Assembly: GCF_031583025.1 (NCBI RefSeq)
Contig: NZ_CP134062.1
Location: forward strand, 5,429,234 to 5,493,233
DNA from: Mycobacterium sp. Z3061
Lineage (GTDB): Bacteria > Actinomycetota > Actinomycetes > Mycobacteriales > Mycobacteriaceae
Direction of reading: 5' to 3'
DNA: 64,000 nucleotides
Below, piece after piece: positions 9,123 through 18,176 of this stretch. Position numbers and translations under genes: made by a program. The notes under the pieces were generated by a model that worked only from the letters and a program-made list of their open reading frames with translations, was not told the origin of the DNA and made no database searches. Positions within the stretch are counted from its first letter, which is position 1, and every line of letters begins with the position of its first letter.

Positions 9123-9992
9123 TCAGACGCCCAGGAAGAGCGCGACGGCGGCGGCTTCGCGGCGACCCTGCACACGTCCGGCCTGGGCCGAGCCGATCCG
9201 GCAGCGCGGATCCAGCGGATTGGCACCGAACGCCGCGAGCGAGCCCTCGTCGGCGAAAACGCTGAAAGTCTTCCCGGCGAATGCCGCGATCTCGGCGGCG
9301 GGCCCGGGACCGAAGGGCGACGGCGCGTCGGCGCCCGCCGGCACCAGCACGACTGCCACGTCACAGTCGTCGGCCACCCCGACGTTGACCGTGCTGTGCA
9401 CACCACCGTCCATGTACCGCCGGCCCGCGATCGTCACCGGCGGCCATGCCCCGGGCACCGCGCAACTGGCCGCCACCGCATCGACCAACCCGACCCCGCT
9501 GTCGCGGTCGAAAACGACCAATTCTCCTGTCGCCGTGTCAATTGCGACGAGCCGCACGGCACGCTCCGGCCACTCGTGCGAGGGCAGGCGGGCAGCGATC
9601 ACCTCGCGCCGGACGGATTCCGGGACGGTGTCGACGGCGAGTGCCACCCCGCCGATCCGCTTCAGTCGCCCTGTGGTTCTGTCCCCGCCGGGAGCGCGCG
9701 GTTCGCGTAGCGCGTCCAGAAACAGCTCGGTGATCGCCTCGATGTCGACGCCAGGGTCCATCTCGGCCGAGGTCTCGGCGACCTGCCGATCGAACAGTGT
9801 CTGCAATGAACAGCCGCTGCTGATCTGCGCGGCGACGGTCGAACCCGCGGATGTGCCGACCAGCACGTCGGATTCCAGCAACCGTTGCGCGGCCGGCGGG
9901 GACTCGTCGGCGATGCCGCGCAGAATCCCTGTCTCCCAGGCGATTCCGGCTACCCCACCGCCGGCCAGCACCAGCGCCCGCCGGGACGTCAT
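9123..9992 (-). CDS. Patatin-like phospholipase (Rv1062-like)
   Basis: This 289-aa protein has the patatin loop LAGGGVAGIAWETG at the N-terminus, the nucleophile elbow GTSAG and the Asp of MDGGVHS. A second, different patatin paralog lies 0.7 kb away on the other strand. Its ATG overlaps the stop of the amidotransferase gene by four bases, so it closes a minus-strand unit beginning further right. Predicted acyl hydrolase, substrate unknown. Confidence 0.88.
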   Translation of the reverse strand: MTSRRALVLAGGGVAGIAWETGILRGIADESPPAAQRLLESDVLVGTSAGSTVAAQISSGCSLQTLFDRQVAETSAEMDPGVDIEAITELFLDALREPRAPGGDRTTGRLKRIGGVALAVDTVPESVRREVIAARLPSHEWPERAVRLVAIDTATGELVVFDRDSGVGLVDAVAASCAVPGAWPPVTIAGRRYMDGGVHSTVNVGVADDCDVAVVLVPAGADAPSPFGPGPAAEIAAFAGKTFSVFADEGSLAAFGANPLDPRCRIGSAQAGRVQGRREAAAVALFLGV

Positions 9993-10870
9993 GGCCGGTG
10001 CCGCGTTCCGGGAAGCGCGTGCTGCGCACGGAAGACCGGCTGACTCAGATCATCCCGGCGCACCAGATGCCGGGGCGGATCGGGCAACACCACACTTCGG
10101 CTGATGTTCAGCGCCGCATCGACATAGACCAGCTCGCCGGGCTCGAGCAGACACCACCGGTGGTCGTCGTCCATCGGTTCGGTCGCGAACACCACCGACG
10201 ATCTTTCGGTCAGTGTCTGGCTCTGCGCGTGAATCCTGCTGGTGCTCATGTCGAAATCGGGTACCCCGTCGACCCGCCTGTCCAGCATGAATAGCTGGTG
10301 GGTGTCCGGGTACCGCAGTGCCCACATCTGAGTTCCCATGCACAGCAGGATGTTGACGGCGTAGACCGGCACATTGTCGGCAAGCCAGCTGACGGCGTCC
10401 AGGATCCCGGCCGACACGTCGCCGTCGTGCGCGCGAATGGCCGCGGTGATCAGTGCGAAGACTCGCTCGGAATCGGTCTGGCCCTGCACCAGTTCGAACG
10501 TGCCGAGTTCACGAAGCCGGTCTTCGACCGGGCCGAGACCCTCGATCATCCCGTTGTGCGCGAAGATCCGGCCGTCCTGCAGGAACGGGTGGGTGTTGCG
10601 CACATCGAGTGATCCCGTTGTCGCATAACGAACATGGGCGATGAAGGTGGTGCCGTCGAGTTGATGCGCCTCGGTGGCGAACGTCGCGTCCCGCCAGGCC
10701 GCGATCGGTTCCTTGTACAGCCGCGGAAGGCCGCGCTCGTCGAACACTCCCAGCCCTGTGCCGTCGGGGTTCTTCAGGCTCTGCTGGGCAAGGCTGTCCG
10801 GTGCTTCCAGCAACCAGAATGTCGCGGTCACGACTTCGGTGCCGGCGTGCAGGCCGAAGAGTCGACACAT
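9989..10870 (-). CDS. Class II glutamine amidotransferase (Rv1061-like, EgtC/YafJ type)
   Basis: This is a 293-aa Ntn-type glutaminase domain. After Met removal the N-terminal Cys of MCRLFG is the nucleophile, and the FAHNGMIEG and FIAHVRYATTG segments are typical of the family. It resembles EgtC, which hydrolyses a gamma-glutamyl bond in ergothioneine synthesis, but there are no egt neighbours, so a general gamma-glutamyl hydrolase or amidotransferase is all that can be claimed. It starts three bases after the SRPBCC gene. Confidence 0.85.
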   Translation of the reverse strand: MCRLFGLHAGTEVVTATFWLLEAPDSLAQQSLKNPDGTGLGVFDERGLPRLYKEPIAAWRDATFATEAHQLDGTTFIAHVRYATTGSLDVRNTHPFLQDGRIFAHNGMIEGLGPVEDRLRELGTFELVQGQTDSERVFALITAAIRAHDGDVSAGILDAVSWLADNVPVYAVNILLCMGTQMWALRYPDTHQLFMLDRRVDGVPDFDMSTSRIHAQSQTLTERSSVVFATEPMDDDHRWCLLEPGELVYVDAALNISRSVVLPDPPRHLVRRDDLSQPVFRAQHALPGTRHRP

Positions 10871-10872
10871 GT

Positions 10873-11349
10873 TCAGTCGGTCACCAGTTGCGCGGACAGC
10901 TTCTCGAGCACCACGCGCGCGTAGCCCTTCCACATCTTGCCGAATACCGGCAGCAGCGGCGCCGCGGCCGACGACTTCGGATGCAGCGTCCACTGCCAGG
11001 TCACCCGGGTACCGGTGCCGGCCGGCGCAAACGACCACACGCCGTCCACCGTGCGCACCAGCGTGGCCAGCGGTCCGCTGATGTCGGAGAGCGTGTAGCC
11101 GAACGAGCGCGGTGGGTCGACGCTGGTCAGCTGTTCGTGCACCCGGCCGCCACCCACCATCAGGATGGTTCGGGTCTGGCCGGCCGCGTCCCAGTCGCCG
11201 ACCTGGTCGCGCACCTCTTTGATGGGCGGGATGATTCCGTACCACTGCGCGCAGATGACCGGCAGCGATATGGGCAGCGTCTGGGCGAAGGCATCCTCGA
11301 CCGAGATCGGTATCGCGCGTGACTGCTGGACCACAACCGACTTTGCCAT
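10873..11349 (-). CDS. SRPBCC (START-like) family protein (Rv1060-like)
   Basis: This 158-aa protein has the SRPBCC pattern: an N-terminal strand, SVEDAFAQTLPISLP, a middle beta-sheet region and VTWQWTLHPKSSAAAP before the long C-terminal helix. Such proteins bind hydrophobic ligands in a deep pocket. The ATG at 11349 overlaps the stop of the upstream reductase gene (ATGA), so the pair is translationally coupled; a ligand related to the reductase substrate is a possible inference. Confidence 0.85.
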   Translation of the reverse strand: MAKSVVVQQSRAIPISVEDAFAQTLPISLPVICAQWYGIIPPIKEVRDQVGDWDAAGQTRTILMVGGGRVHEQLTSVDPPRSFGYTLSDISGPLATLVRTVDGVWSFAPAGTGTRVTWQWTLHPKSSAAAPLLPVFGKMWKGYARVVLEKLSAQLVTD

Positions 11350-12422
11350 CAGACCTCTTTGCTTTCTCGTGACAGCCGTGGCGCGGCCCGGCCGGTGATG
11401 AGCGGCAGATCGAAGAAGCTCTGGATTCCCGCCGGAGCGGCGCAGGTTGCCGGGACCGCGTTGACGCAGTGCGCGGCGGTGGCGACAATGCCCGGGTTGC
11501 TGACCAGCCCGGCCTGCACACTTTCCGGCTGCCACCCCTTGATCGTGACGAAGGTGTCCGGGTTGCCCCGCACCTCGATCTCGTAACGCTCCCCCGCGGG
11601 CCCGAAAGACCATGGCGGATCGAGATTTTCCTCACCCATCAACCAGTTCACGGTGATCTGAACGACCGGGGTGTCGCCGACCAGCGCCTCCCAGTGGAAG
11701 CGGCGGCCCGCCACCTGCCCGGGCTCGATCACCCCGATCGGTGAGTCGATAGGCGCTGTCGCGACGGCCACTTCCTGCGAAGGACGGATCTCGGGGTTGG
11801 CGGCGAAGCCCAGTTTGTCGACGCACAACCGCACCGATTGGAAGAAGCCGCCATTGAGCAGCTTCTGCATCGGCCCGGTCAGCGCGCTGTCCGGGGTGCC
11901 GCCGAATCCCATCACGTAGCGCAGCACGTCCGGTGCGCCGTAGGTGCGAAGATCGGAAAACTCCTCGGCGCGAACGAAAGTCACACCGGTGGACATCACC
12001 GACAGCAGTAACGGGAACAATTCGGTGGCTGCCCCCGGCCCGATTCCGGCGCCGTGCAATGTGGTGTTGCCGGCCTGGGCGGCGACTTCCAGTGGGGCGG
12101 CTTCTTTTTCGGTCGGGTAGAACCAGCCGAGCGGACTGACCACGTTCTTGCCGGAGCGCAGCAGCGCAGCCACTTCGTCGACGCTGGGCAGCAACGGCGC
12201 GTAGATCACGGCGTCGGCATCGAGTCGCAGGATGTCGTCGATGTCGTTGGTCGCGGTGACACCCAGCGCGGGGCCGCCGATGATCTCGCCGACGTCCTTG
12301 CCGTTCTTGGCTTCCGAATGTACCCAGCAGCCGGCGAGTTCGAGTTCGGGATGTTCGAGCACGCCTTTGATCGCGGCCACCCCGACCGATCCGGTCGCCC
12401 ACTGCACGACCCGCAGGCTCAT
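11349..12422 (-). CDS. Dihydrodipicolinate reductase-like NAD(P)-binding protein (Rv1059-like)
   Basis: This 357-aa protein has an N-terminal Rossmann domain that starts RVVQWATGSVG, with DADAVIYAPLLP and SGKNVVSPLGW typical of mycobacterial DapB-like / 2,4-diaminopentanoate dehydrogenase-like proteins. It is not the true DapB, since the family lacks lysine-pathway context. It probably reduces or oxidises an imine or carbonyl substrate with NAD(P)H. It is the first gene of a four-gene unit, reductase - SRPBCC - amidotransferase - patatin, with overlapping or near-overlapping ends throughout. Confidence 0.82.
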   Translation of the reverse strand: MSLRVVQWATGSVGVAAIKGVLEHPELELAGCWVHSEAKNGKDVGEIIGGPALGVTATNDIDDILRLDADAVIYAPLLPSVDEVAALLRSGKNVVSPLGWFYPTEKEAAPLEVAAQAGNTTLHGAGIGPGAATELFPLLLSVMSTGVTFVRAEEFSDLRTYGAPDVLRYVMGFGGTPDSALTGPMQKLLNGGFFQSVRLCVDKLGFAANPEIRPSQEVAVATAPIDSPIGVIEPGQVAGRRFHWEALVGDTPVVQITVNWLMGEENLDPPWSFGPAGERYEIEVRGNPDTFVTIKGWQPESVQAGLVSNPGIVATAAHCVNAVPATCAAPAGIQSFFDLPLITGRAAPRLSRESKEV

Positions 12423-12438
12423 CGTGGTCCCTCTCTCT

Positions 12439-12500
12439 CGCGAGCAGACACAAAATCGCGTGTTTCGGGCGCCGAACGTGCGAGTTTGTGTCTGCTCGCG
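12439..12500. repeat. Perfect 16-bp inverted repeat in the fadD14-reductase gap
   Basis: The arms are CGCGAGCAGACACAAA (12439-12454) and its exact reverse complement (12485-12500), separated by 30 bases. The unit fills most of the 87-bp gap. GCGAGCAGAC-type palindromes of this kind are common between mycobacterial genes. It could act as a weak terminator or an RNA stability element. Confidence 0.85.
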
Positions 12501-12509
12501 CCTAGTCGG

Positions 12510-14141
12510 TCAGTCGTGTATTTCGAAGACCTCGTAGTCCCCGTCGGTGTAACGCGACCGGATGGTCTTCTTGTCGTACTTACCCACGCTGGTCCGCGGA
12601 ACCTCGTCGGTGAATGCCCACCGCTCGGGCAACCACCAACGAACCACCTTGTCGCTCAAGAATTTTCGTAGCTCGGACGGTTTGACGTCGGCACCCTCCC
12701 GGGCGACGACAACCGCCAGCGGCCGTTCGTCCCAGCGTTCGTCGGGAACCCCGACAACGGCGGCCTCGACCACGTCGGGATGGCCGATCAGGCAGTTCTC
12801 CAACTCCACCGAGGAAATCCATTCCCCACCGGACTTGATCACGTCCTTGGCGCGGTCGGTCAGCGTGATGAAACCCTGTTCGTCGATGCGGCCCACGTCG
12901 CCGGTGCGCAGCCAGCCGGAATCGAACTTGGACTCGTCGTACCCCTTGTAGTAGGCGCCGGTGATCCACGGACCCCGGACCTCCACCTCGCCCACAGCCT
13001 TGCCGTCATTGGGCAGTACCTTGCCGTCGTCGTCGACGATCCGGGTCTCCACGCCACACACCGGCTGGCCCTGCGTCACCCGGAACGCCCAGTGCTGGTC
13101 GTCCGGCGTCCCCGGCGGCGGCCACGCCATGGTGGCCAGCGGCGAAGTCTCCGTCATCCCCCACAGCTGCCGGATCTGGACGTCATGTTTGTCCTCGAAG
13201 GTCCGCATCAGCGATTCCGGAACCGCCGAGCCGCCGCAAGCGACCATCTTCAGTGACGACATGTCGTGCCCCGGTTCCTTTTCCAGGTGGTGCATGACGT
13301 CGTTCCAGATGGTGGGCACCGCGCCGGCCCGCGTGGGACGCAGCGTCTCCACCATGTCGATCAGCGACCGGGCGTCCAGATGACGGTCGGGCAGCACCAG
13401 ATCGGCGCCGGCCATCAGGGCCGCGTACGGCAGACCCCAGGCGTTGGCGTGGAACATCGGCACGATCGGCAGCACCCGATCGCTGGAACCCACCCCGATA
13501 CCGTTGACGGTGCAGGCTGCCATGGAGTGCAGGAAGCTCGAACGATGGCTGTAGACAACGCCTTTGGGATTCCCGGTGGTGCCGCTGGTGTAGCACATGG
13601 CCGCCGCCGAGTTCTCCTCGATCGTCGGCCAGTCGAATTCGGTCGACTCGCCTTCGATCAGCTCGTGGTAGCGCACCACCGTCTTGCCGGATTCCTGCAG
13701 CGCCGCGATGTCGCCCTCGCCGACCGCGACCACCGTGTGCACGGTCTCGAGTTCGGGCAGCACCGGCGCGAGCAGCTTGACCAGGGACATGTCGACCAGT
13801 ACCACCTGGTCCTCGGCTTCGTTGGCCACATAGGCGATCTGGTGCGGGAACAACCGGATGTTGAGGGTGTGCAGCACGGCACCCATGGAGGGGACCGCCA
13901 GGTAGGTCGCCAGATGCTCGGCGTTGTTCCACATGAAGGTGGCGACGCGTTGGTCGCCGGTCACACCGAGGCTGCGCAACGCGTTCGCCAGTTGGGCAGC
14001 CTGTTGACCCAGTTCCCGATACGTGATGCGCCGGTAGCCGTCACCGGTCGCGGTGATGGCCTCGCGCAAACCGTGGACGCCGCAGCCGTGCCGCATGATC
14101 GCGGTGATCGTCAGCGGAAATTCCTGCATCGTGCTGTACAT
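12510..14141 (-). CDS. fadD14: Medium/long-chain fatty acid-CoA ligase FadD14
   Basis: This 543-aa ANL-family ligase has the P-loop YTSGTTGNPKGV, the adenylate motif LWGMTETSP, the hinge YKGYDESKFDSGWLRTGDVG and the C-terminal catalytic Lys region TSVGKYDKKTIR. It activates a fatty acid as acyl-AMP and then acyl-CoA. Start at 14141, with a possible inner ATG at 14129 (MQEFPL). It lies between the beta-propeller and the reductase gene as in the Rv1057-Rv1059 order. Confidence 0.9.
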   Translation of the reverse strand: MYSTMQEFPLTITAIMRHGCGVHGLREAITATGDGYRRITYRELGQQAAQLANALRSLGVTGDQRVATFMWNNAEHLATYLAVPSMGAVLHTLNIRLFPHQIAYVANEAEDQVVLVDMSLVKLLAPVLPELETVHTVVAVGEGDIAALQESGKTVVRYHELIEGESTEFDWPTIEENSAAAMCYTSGTTGNPKGVVYSHRSSFLHSMAACTVNGIGVGSSDRVLPIVPMFHANAWGLPYAALMAGADLVLPDRHLDARSLIDMVETLRPTRAGAVPTIWNDVMHHLEKEPGHDMSSLKMVACGGSAVPESLMRTFEDKHDVQIRQLWGMTETSPLATMAWPPPGTPDDQHWAFRVTQGQPVCGVETRIVDDDGKVLPNDGKAVGEVEVRGPWITGAYYKGYDESKFDSGWLRTGDVGRIDEQGFITLTDRAKDVIKSGGEWISSVELENCLIGHPDVVEAAVVGVPDERWDERPLAVVVAREGADVKPSELRKFLSDKVVRWWLPERWAFTDEVPRTSVGKYDKKTIRSRYTDGDYEVFEIHD

Positions 14142-14248
14142 CGATGTACCGCCTCACGCGTCTCGGCGCAGCACCGCCTGTCGTTTCCCGTGGGCGAATG
14201 CTATCTCCGCGCCGCGGGATATCGAACGCCGGGCCAATGAGACCCGCG

Positions 14249-15526
14249 TCAGACCAGAGCTGCGTCGTACTGCAGCAAGTCGGGCACGAAGAGGTCCACC
14301 GACCGCTTGCTTTCCAGTGCGGCCTGCTCGAATTGAGCCTCGGTGTTCGCCGCGACCGGTACCACGGTGACGTCACCGGAGTAATCGGCGATGTAGAGGA
14401 TCCTGCCGTCGGGACTCTCGGCCACGCAGGACGGCTGGCCCGCCAGACCGACGGTGTCGATGACGTCCTGGGTGAGTGTGCACAGCATGGTGACGCTGTC
14501 GTCGCTCACCAGATACGCGCGGTCGCCGTCACCGCTGAGCGTGAGGCGGGTGATCAGACCGGTGACCTCGGCAATCTTGCGAGTCCCGCTGATCTTGTTG
14601 GTGCGTGTGTCCACCATGTCGATCACCGCGGCCTCGGGGCCACTGCTGGCGACATAGACCAGAGCGCCCTTGGGGCCGATAGCGACGTCGCGGACCGGCA
14701 AGCCGATCTCGATGGTGGCGATCACCGACGGGCCCGCGGGCTGCCGCGCCGATTTGGTGCTCTTGGTGCTCTTGGTGCTCTTGCGGCGCCAACGGGCACG
14801 TCCTGCGGGCTCCTCGGAATTCAGGCCGGTGTCGATGACGACCACCTGACCCCCGGCGGGCCCGTTGACACCGACGTACAACCGGCTCCCGTCGGGGCTG
14901 ACCTGCAGGGATTCGGTGGTGGTGCCGGCAGCCGTGGCGATGTCGACGACCTGGATCCGCCCGGTGGCGACGTCCAGGGCCGCGACGTCAGCACCACGCG
15001 CACCGTTACGGCTGATGTAGACGTGCGCGCCGTCCGCGCTCACCGCCAGGTCGCTGACACTGAGCGCAACCCGGTGCGACGCGACGACGCTGTTGGTGGC
15101 GAGGTCGATGACCTGGATCGCGTCATAGGCCGGGGAAACGGTGCTCACGTAGGCACGATCGGCGCCACCGAGGGCGATCGCGAACGGTTCGGCGAGGCCG
15201 TCGACGGTTTCCACCACACGGCAGGAGTCGATGTCGATCACCGAGAGGTTGTCGCTGCCGTAGTTGGTCACCATCAGGCGCTTGCCGTCCGGGCTGACCG
15301 CCACGTCACTGATGGGGCCTTTGCGCACCGGGATCTGGACGGCAACCGGGCTGTTCGCCCCGAACTCGATGACCTCCCGGCCACTCACCTTGCTCTCGAA
15401 GCTCACGCTGGCACCGCCTTTGCTCTGTTCGTCGAACTCTCCGGACGGATGAGCGAAACGCGCGGCTGTGTGCGACCCGTCATCCGATAAAGCGCATATC
15501 AGCACCGAAAAGGGCTGCTTCGTCAT
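14249..15526 (-). CDS. Seven-bladed beta-propeller protein (Rv1057-like)
   Basis: This 425-aa protein is built of YVTN-like repeats: VAVSPDGKRLMVTNYGSDNLSVID, LAVSADGAHVYISRN-type, VSPDGSRLYVGVNG and SPDGRILYIADYSGDVTVV. This is the pattern of Rv1057, a propeller that in M. tuberculosis is controlled by MprAB and SigE under envelope stress. The ATG at 15526 begins MTKQPFSVLI; an upstream frame continues to 15727 but is AT-rich and non-coding in appearance. A short low-complexity KST repeat (about 14754-14790) interrupts one blade. No signal peptide is seen. The 280-bp upstream gap holds no other gene and probably the stress promoter. Confidence 0.87.
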   Translation of the reverse strand: MTKQPFSVLICALSDDGSHTAARFAHPSGEFDEQSKGGASVSFESKVSGREVIEFGANSPVAVQIPVRKGPISDVAVSPDGKRLMVTNYGSDNLSVIDIDSCRVVETVDGLAEPFAIALGGADRAYVSTVSPAYDAIQVIDLATNSVVASHRVALSVSDLAVSADGAHVYISRNGARGADVAALDVATGRIQVVDIATAAGTTTESLQVSPDGSRLYVGVNGPAGGQVVVIDTGLNSEEPAGRARWRRKSTKSTKSTKSARQPAGPSVIATIEIGLPVRDVAIGPKGALVYVASSGPEAAVIDMVDTRTNKISGTRKIAEVTGLITRLTLSGDGDRAYLVSDDSVTMLCTLTQDVIDTVGLAGQPSCVAESPDGRILYIADYSGDVTVVPVAANTEAQFEQAALESKRSVDLFVPDLLQYDAALV

Positions 15527-15806
15527 GGATAACAGCGATTCTACCGGCCGAATTTCAGGTAAAAAGAATTCAATTTCGCGGTTGTTACCTACATCACGCG
15601 GACAGCTCAGTCTACGCTCAGGATGACGGTGGGCAGTAATTGGACAAAGCATGCCCGGCAAACAGTTTGGCCGCTCTGAGCTGTTCCTACTGACCGACAG
15701 CGAAGGATTTCGAGCACTCCGGGACACTTCGTAAATAAGAAATTCTTATAATTAATCGCCGAACGAGGCGAATATCACATCGGCCGACTTCGCGTGTCGT
15801 TCAGAA

Positions 15807-16157
15807 TTACGCCGGATGCTGGGCACCGGGCGTGCTGTCGCTTCCGACGGTATCGGCACCCGTCAGCGCCTGGCTGAGCACGCGCAGAATGTCCTGGTCT
15901 GCCGGGGAGTAATAGACGAAGGTCCCTTCTCGGCGGGTTTTCACCAACCCGGCCAGCCGCAATTTCGCCAGATGCTGGCTGACGACGGTGGGCGCAACCT
16001 GCGCCAGCTCCGCGAGGCACGCCACCGACGTCTCACCCTGCAGTAACGCCCACAGCACCTTGACCCGGGTGGGGTCGCTGAGCATCCGGAATGTCTCTGC
16101 GGCACGGGTCACCTGCTCCTCGGAAGGCATGGAGAAGCCGGCAATCGACGTGTGCAC
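15807..16157 (-). CDS. ArsR/SmtB-family metal-sensing repressor (KmtR-like)
   Basis: This 116-aa winged-helix protein has ETFRMLSDPTRVKVLWALL, a recognition helix region VAPTVVSQHLAKLRLAGLV and the wing KTRREGTFVYYS. It is closer by eye to KmtR than to NmtR or CmtR. One Cys (SVACLAE) lies near the recognition helix and a His is near the C-terminus, so the metal site is not obvious. The GTG at 16157 is used; an inner ATG at 16130 is possible. It is divergent from the metal ATPase at a distance of 90 bp, the classic layout for a repressor that senses the exported ion. Confidence 0.87.
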   Translation of the reverse strand: MHTSIAGFSMPSEEQVTRAAETFRMLSDPTRVKVLWALLQGETSVACLAELAQVAPTVVSQHLAKLRLAGLVKTRREGTFVYYSPADQDILRVLSQALTGADTVGSDSTPGAQHPA

Positions 16158-16181
16158 GACACCAATCGTACCGCTGACCAG

Positions 16182-16241
16182 TGCAATTGCGCATCCATCT
16201 GTAATTGCAGTTGCATACCTTCACATATACGCAGCTATAGT
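16182..16241 (+). promoter_or_regulatory. Operator/promoter region between arsR-type repressor and metal ATPase
   Basis: The 90-bp gap holds a near-palindrome TGCAATTGCGCA (16182-16193, core GCAATTGC perfect) and a second, related TAATTGCAGTTGCAT (16202-16216). TATAGT (16236-16241) is a good -10 box. It ends six bases before the GTG at 16248, so the ATPase mRNA is probably leaderless. ArsR-family proteins bind short inverted repeats overlapping the promoter, so these two are the likely operators. Confidence 0.5.
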
Positions 16242-16247
16242 GGCGAC

Positions 16248-18176
16248 GTGCCCACAACCGCAGTCCGCGATGCCGCCAGTGCGCCGGAGCGCGCACGGAC
16301 GGGTCCCGCGGCGCTCTCCGAAGTCCGGTGGGCGCTGGTCGCGGCCGGACTCTTCGCCTCGGGCCTGATCGCCCAGCTCGCCGGCGCACCCGGCTGGGTG
16401 TTCTGGGCGTTGTACCTGCTCTGTTACGCGGCCGGCGGTTGGCAACCAGGGCGGGCCGGCCTGCAGGCGCTGCGCAACCGGGTCCTGGATGTCGACCTGC
16501 TCATGGTGCTGGCGGCACTCGGAGCCGCCGCCATCGGTCAGGTCTTCGACGGCGCACTGCTGATCGTCATCTTCGCCACCTCCGGCGCGCTGGAAGCCGT
16601 AGCGACCCGTCGCACCGAAGACTCGGTGCGGGTACTGCTCGGCCTCACTCCTGAAACCGTAACCCGAATAACCGATTTCGACATCGAGGAACAGGTGGGC
16701 ACCGACCAGTTGGAGGTCGACGATGTGCTGCTGATCCGCCCCGGCGAGCGCATCGGCGGTGACGGCGTGGTGCTCGAGGGCACCAGCGCGGTCGACCAGG
16801 CCGGCATCACCGGGGAGCCCCTACCGGCTGACAAGGCGCCCGGTGACGAGGTTTTCGCCGGGACCGTCAACGGCACCGGCACGCTGCGGATCCGGGTGGT
16901 ACGCCCGAGCGCCGACACCGTCGTCAGCCGCATCGCGGCGATGGTCGCCGAAGCCAGCGCGACCAAAGCGCGTACCCAGCTGTTCATCGAGAAAGTCGAG
17001 CAGCGCTACTCGGTGCTCATGGTCGTCGCGACCCTTGCGTTGCTGGTGGTTCCCCTACTCGCCGGCGACGATCTGCGATCGTCGCTGCTGCGCGCGATGA
17101 CGTTCATGATCGTGGCCTCACCCTGCGCGCTGGTGTTGTCCACCATGCCCCCGCTGCTGGCGTCGATCGCCAACGCCGGTCGCCACGGTGTGCTGGTCAA
17201 GTCGGCAGTGGTGCTGGAGAAACTGGCCGGCGTCAGCCACGTCGCGTTCGACAAGACCGGCACTCTGACCAGGGGAACGCCGCGACTCGCCGCAGTTCAC
17301 CCGGAGGCCGGATACACCGAGACCGCGCTGCTGACGCTGGCCGCGTCGGCGGAGAATCCTTCCGAACATCCGCTGGGTCGCGCCATCGTCGCCGCTGCCC
17401 GCGAAGCGGGCCTAGCCGTGCGGCCGGCGGGAGAGTTCGTCTCCGCGCCGGGACGGGGTGTCCGCGCCCGCATCGGCGACCACACGGTCGAGGTGGGCAG
17501 CCCGATGGCGCTCGGCGAATACCGAGTGGCCACGCAGTTCGAGCAGGCCGGATACACCGCGGTCGTCGTGCTGGTCGACGGCGCCCCCGCCGGCGCCCTC
17601 GGGCTGACCGATCATGCTCGTGACGAGGCCGCCGGGGCTGTGACAAGCCTTCAATTCCTCACCGGCACAACACCTTTACTGGTGACCGGAGACAACCAGC
17701 GGGCCGCCGGCCGGCTGGCCGGCGAAGTGGGGATCACCGATGTCCGCGCCGGCCTGCTGCCCGACGACAAGGTCGGCGTCGTGCGCGGCCTGGCGGCAGA
17801 CGGCGCCAGGGTCCTGTTCGTCGGGGACGGAGTCAACGACGCGCCGGCGATGGCCGCCGCCCACGTGGGCGTCGCCATGGGCCGTTCCGGATCCGACCTT
17901 GCCCTGGAAACGTCGGACGCGGTGATCACCCGCGACGACCTGGCAGCGTTGCCGGCCGTCGTCGCACTGGCCCGCCGGGCCCGCCGAGTGGTCGCCGCCA
18001 ACCTGGTGATCGCCGCGACCTTCATCGCCGTCCTGGTCACCTGGGACCTGCTGGGACACCTTCCGCTGCCCCTGGGCGTCGCGGGGCACGAAGGGTCGAC
18101 GGTACTCGTCGGCCTCAACGGCCTGCGACTGCTGCGCGATCGCGCCTGGCCCGGGCGCGACCAAGCCCGGCTATAG
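16248..18176 (+). CDS. P1B-type metal-transporting ATPase (CtpD/CtpJ-like)
   Basis: This 642-aa P-type ATPase has an SPC metal-binding motif in the membrane helix at 291-293, the phosphorylation site DKTGT at 335, a TGEP variant of the TGES dephosphorylation loop, VTGDN and GDGVNDAPA. The last membrane helix carries HEGST at 614. SPC plus HEG[ST] is the signature of the P1B-4 group, to which CtpD and CtpJ belong (Co2+/Ni2+/Fe2+ export). There is no N-terminal CxxC metal domain. The GTG at 16248 is preferred because of the -10 box; an in-frame extension to 16152 would add a Cys-rich peptide. Its stop overlaps that of the convergent next gene by six bases. Confidence 0.9.
   Translation: MPTTAVRDAASAPERARTGPAALSEVRWALVAAGLFASGLIAQLAGAPGWVFWALYLLCYAAGGWQPGRAGLQALRNRVLDVDLLMVLAALGAAAIGQVFDGALLIVIFATSGALEAVATRRTEDSVRVLLGLTPETVTRITDFDIEEQVGTDQLEVDDVLLIRPGERIGGDGVVLEGTSAVDQAGITGEPLPADKAPGDEVFAGTVNGTGTLRIRVVRPSADTVVSRIAAMVAEASATKARTQLFIEKVEQRYSVLMVVATLALLVVPLLAGDDLRSSLLRAMTFMIVASPCALVLSTMPPLLASIANAGRHGVLVKSAVVLEKLAGVSHVAFDKTGTLTRGTPRLAAVHPEAGYTETALLTLAASAENPSEHPLGRAIVAAAREAGLAVRPAGEFVSAPGRGVRARIGDHTVEVGSPMALGEYRVATQFEQAGYTAVVVLVDGAPAGALGLTDHARDEAAGAVTSLQFLTGTTPLLVTGDNQRAAGRLAGEVGITDVRAGLLPDDKVGVVRGLAADGARVLFVGDGVNDAPAMAAAHVGVAMGRSGSDLALETSDAVITRDDLAALPAVVALARRARRVVAANLVIAATFIAVLVTWDLLGHLPLPLGVAGHEGSTVLVGLNGLRLLRDRAWPGRDQARL

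Noticed and set aside
9989-11635. A single 548-aa amidotransferase fusion
   Set aside because: The first 255 codons are antisense-like sequence over the SRPBCC and reductase genes; the conserved MCRLFG start at 10870 defines the real protein.
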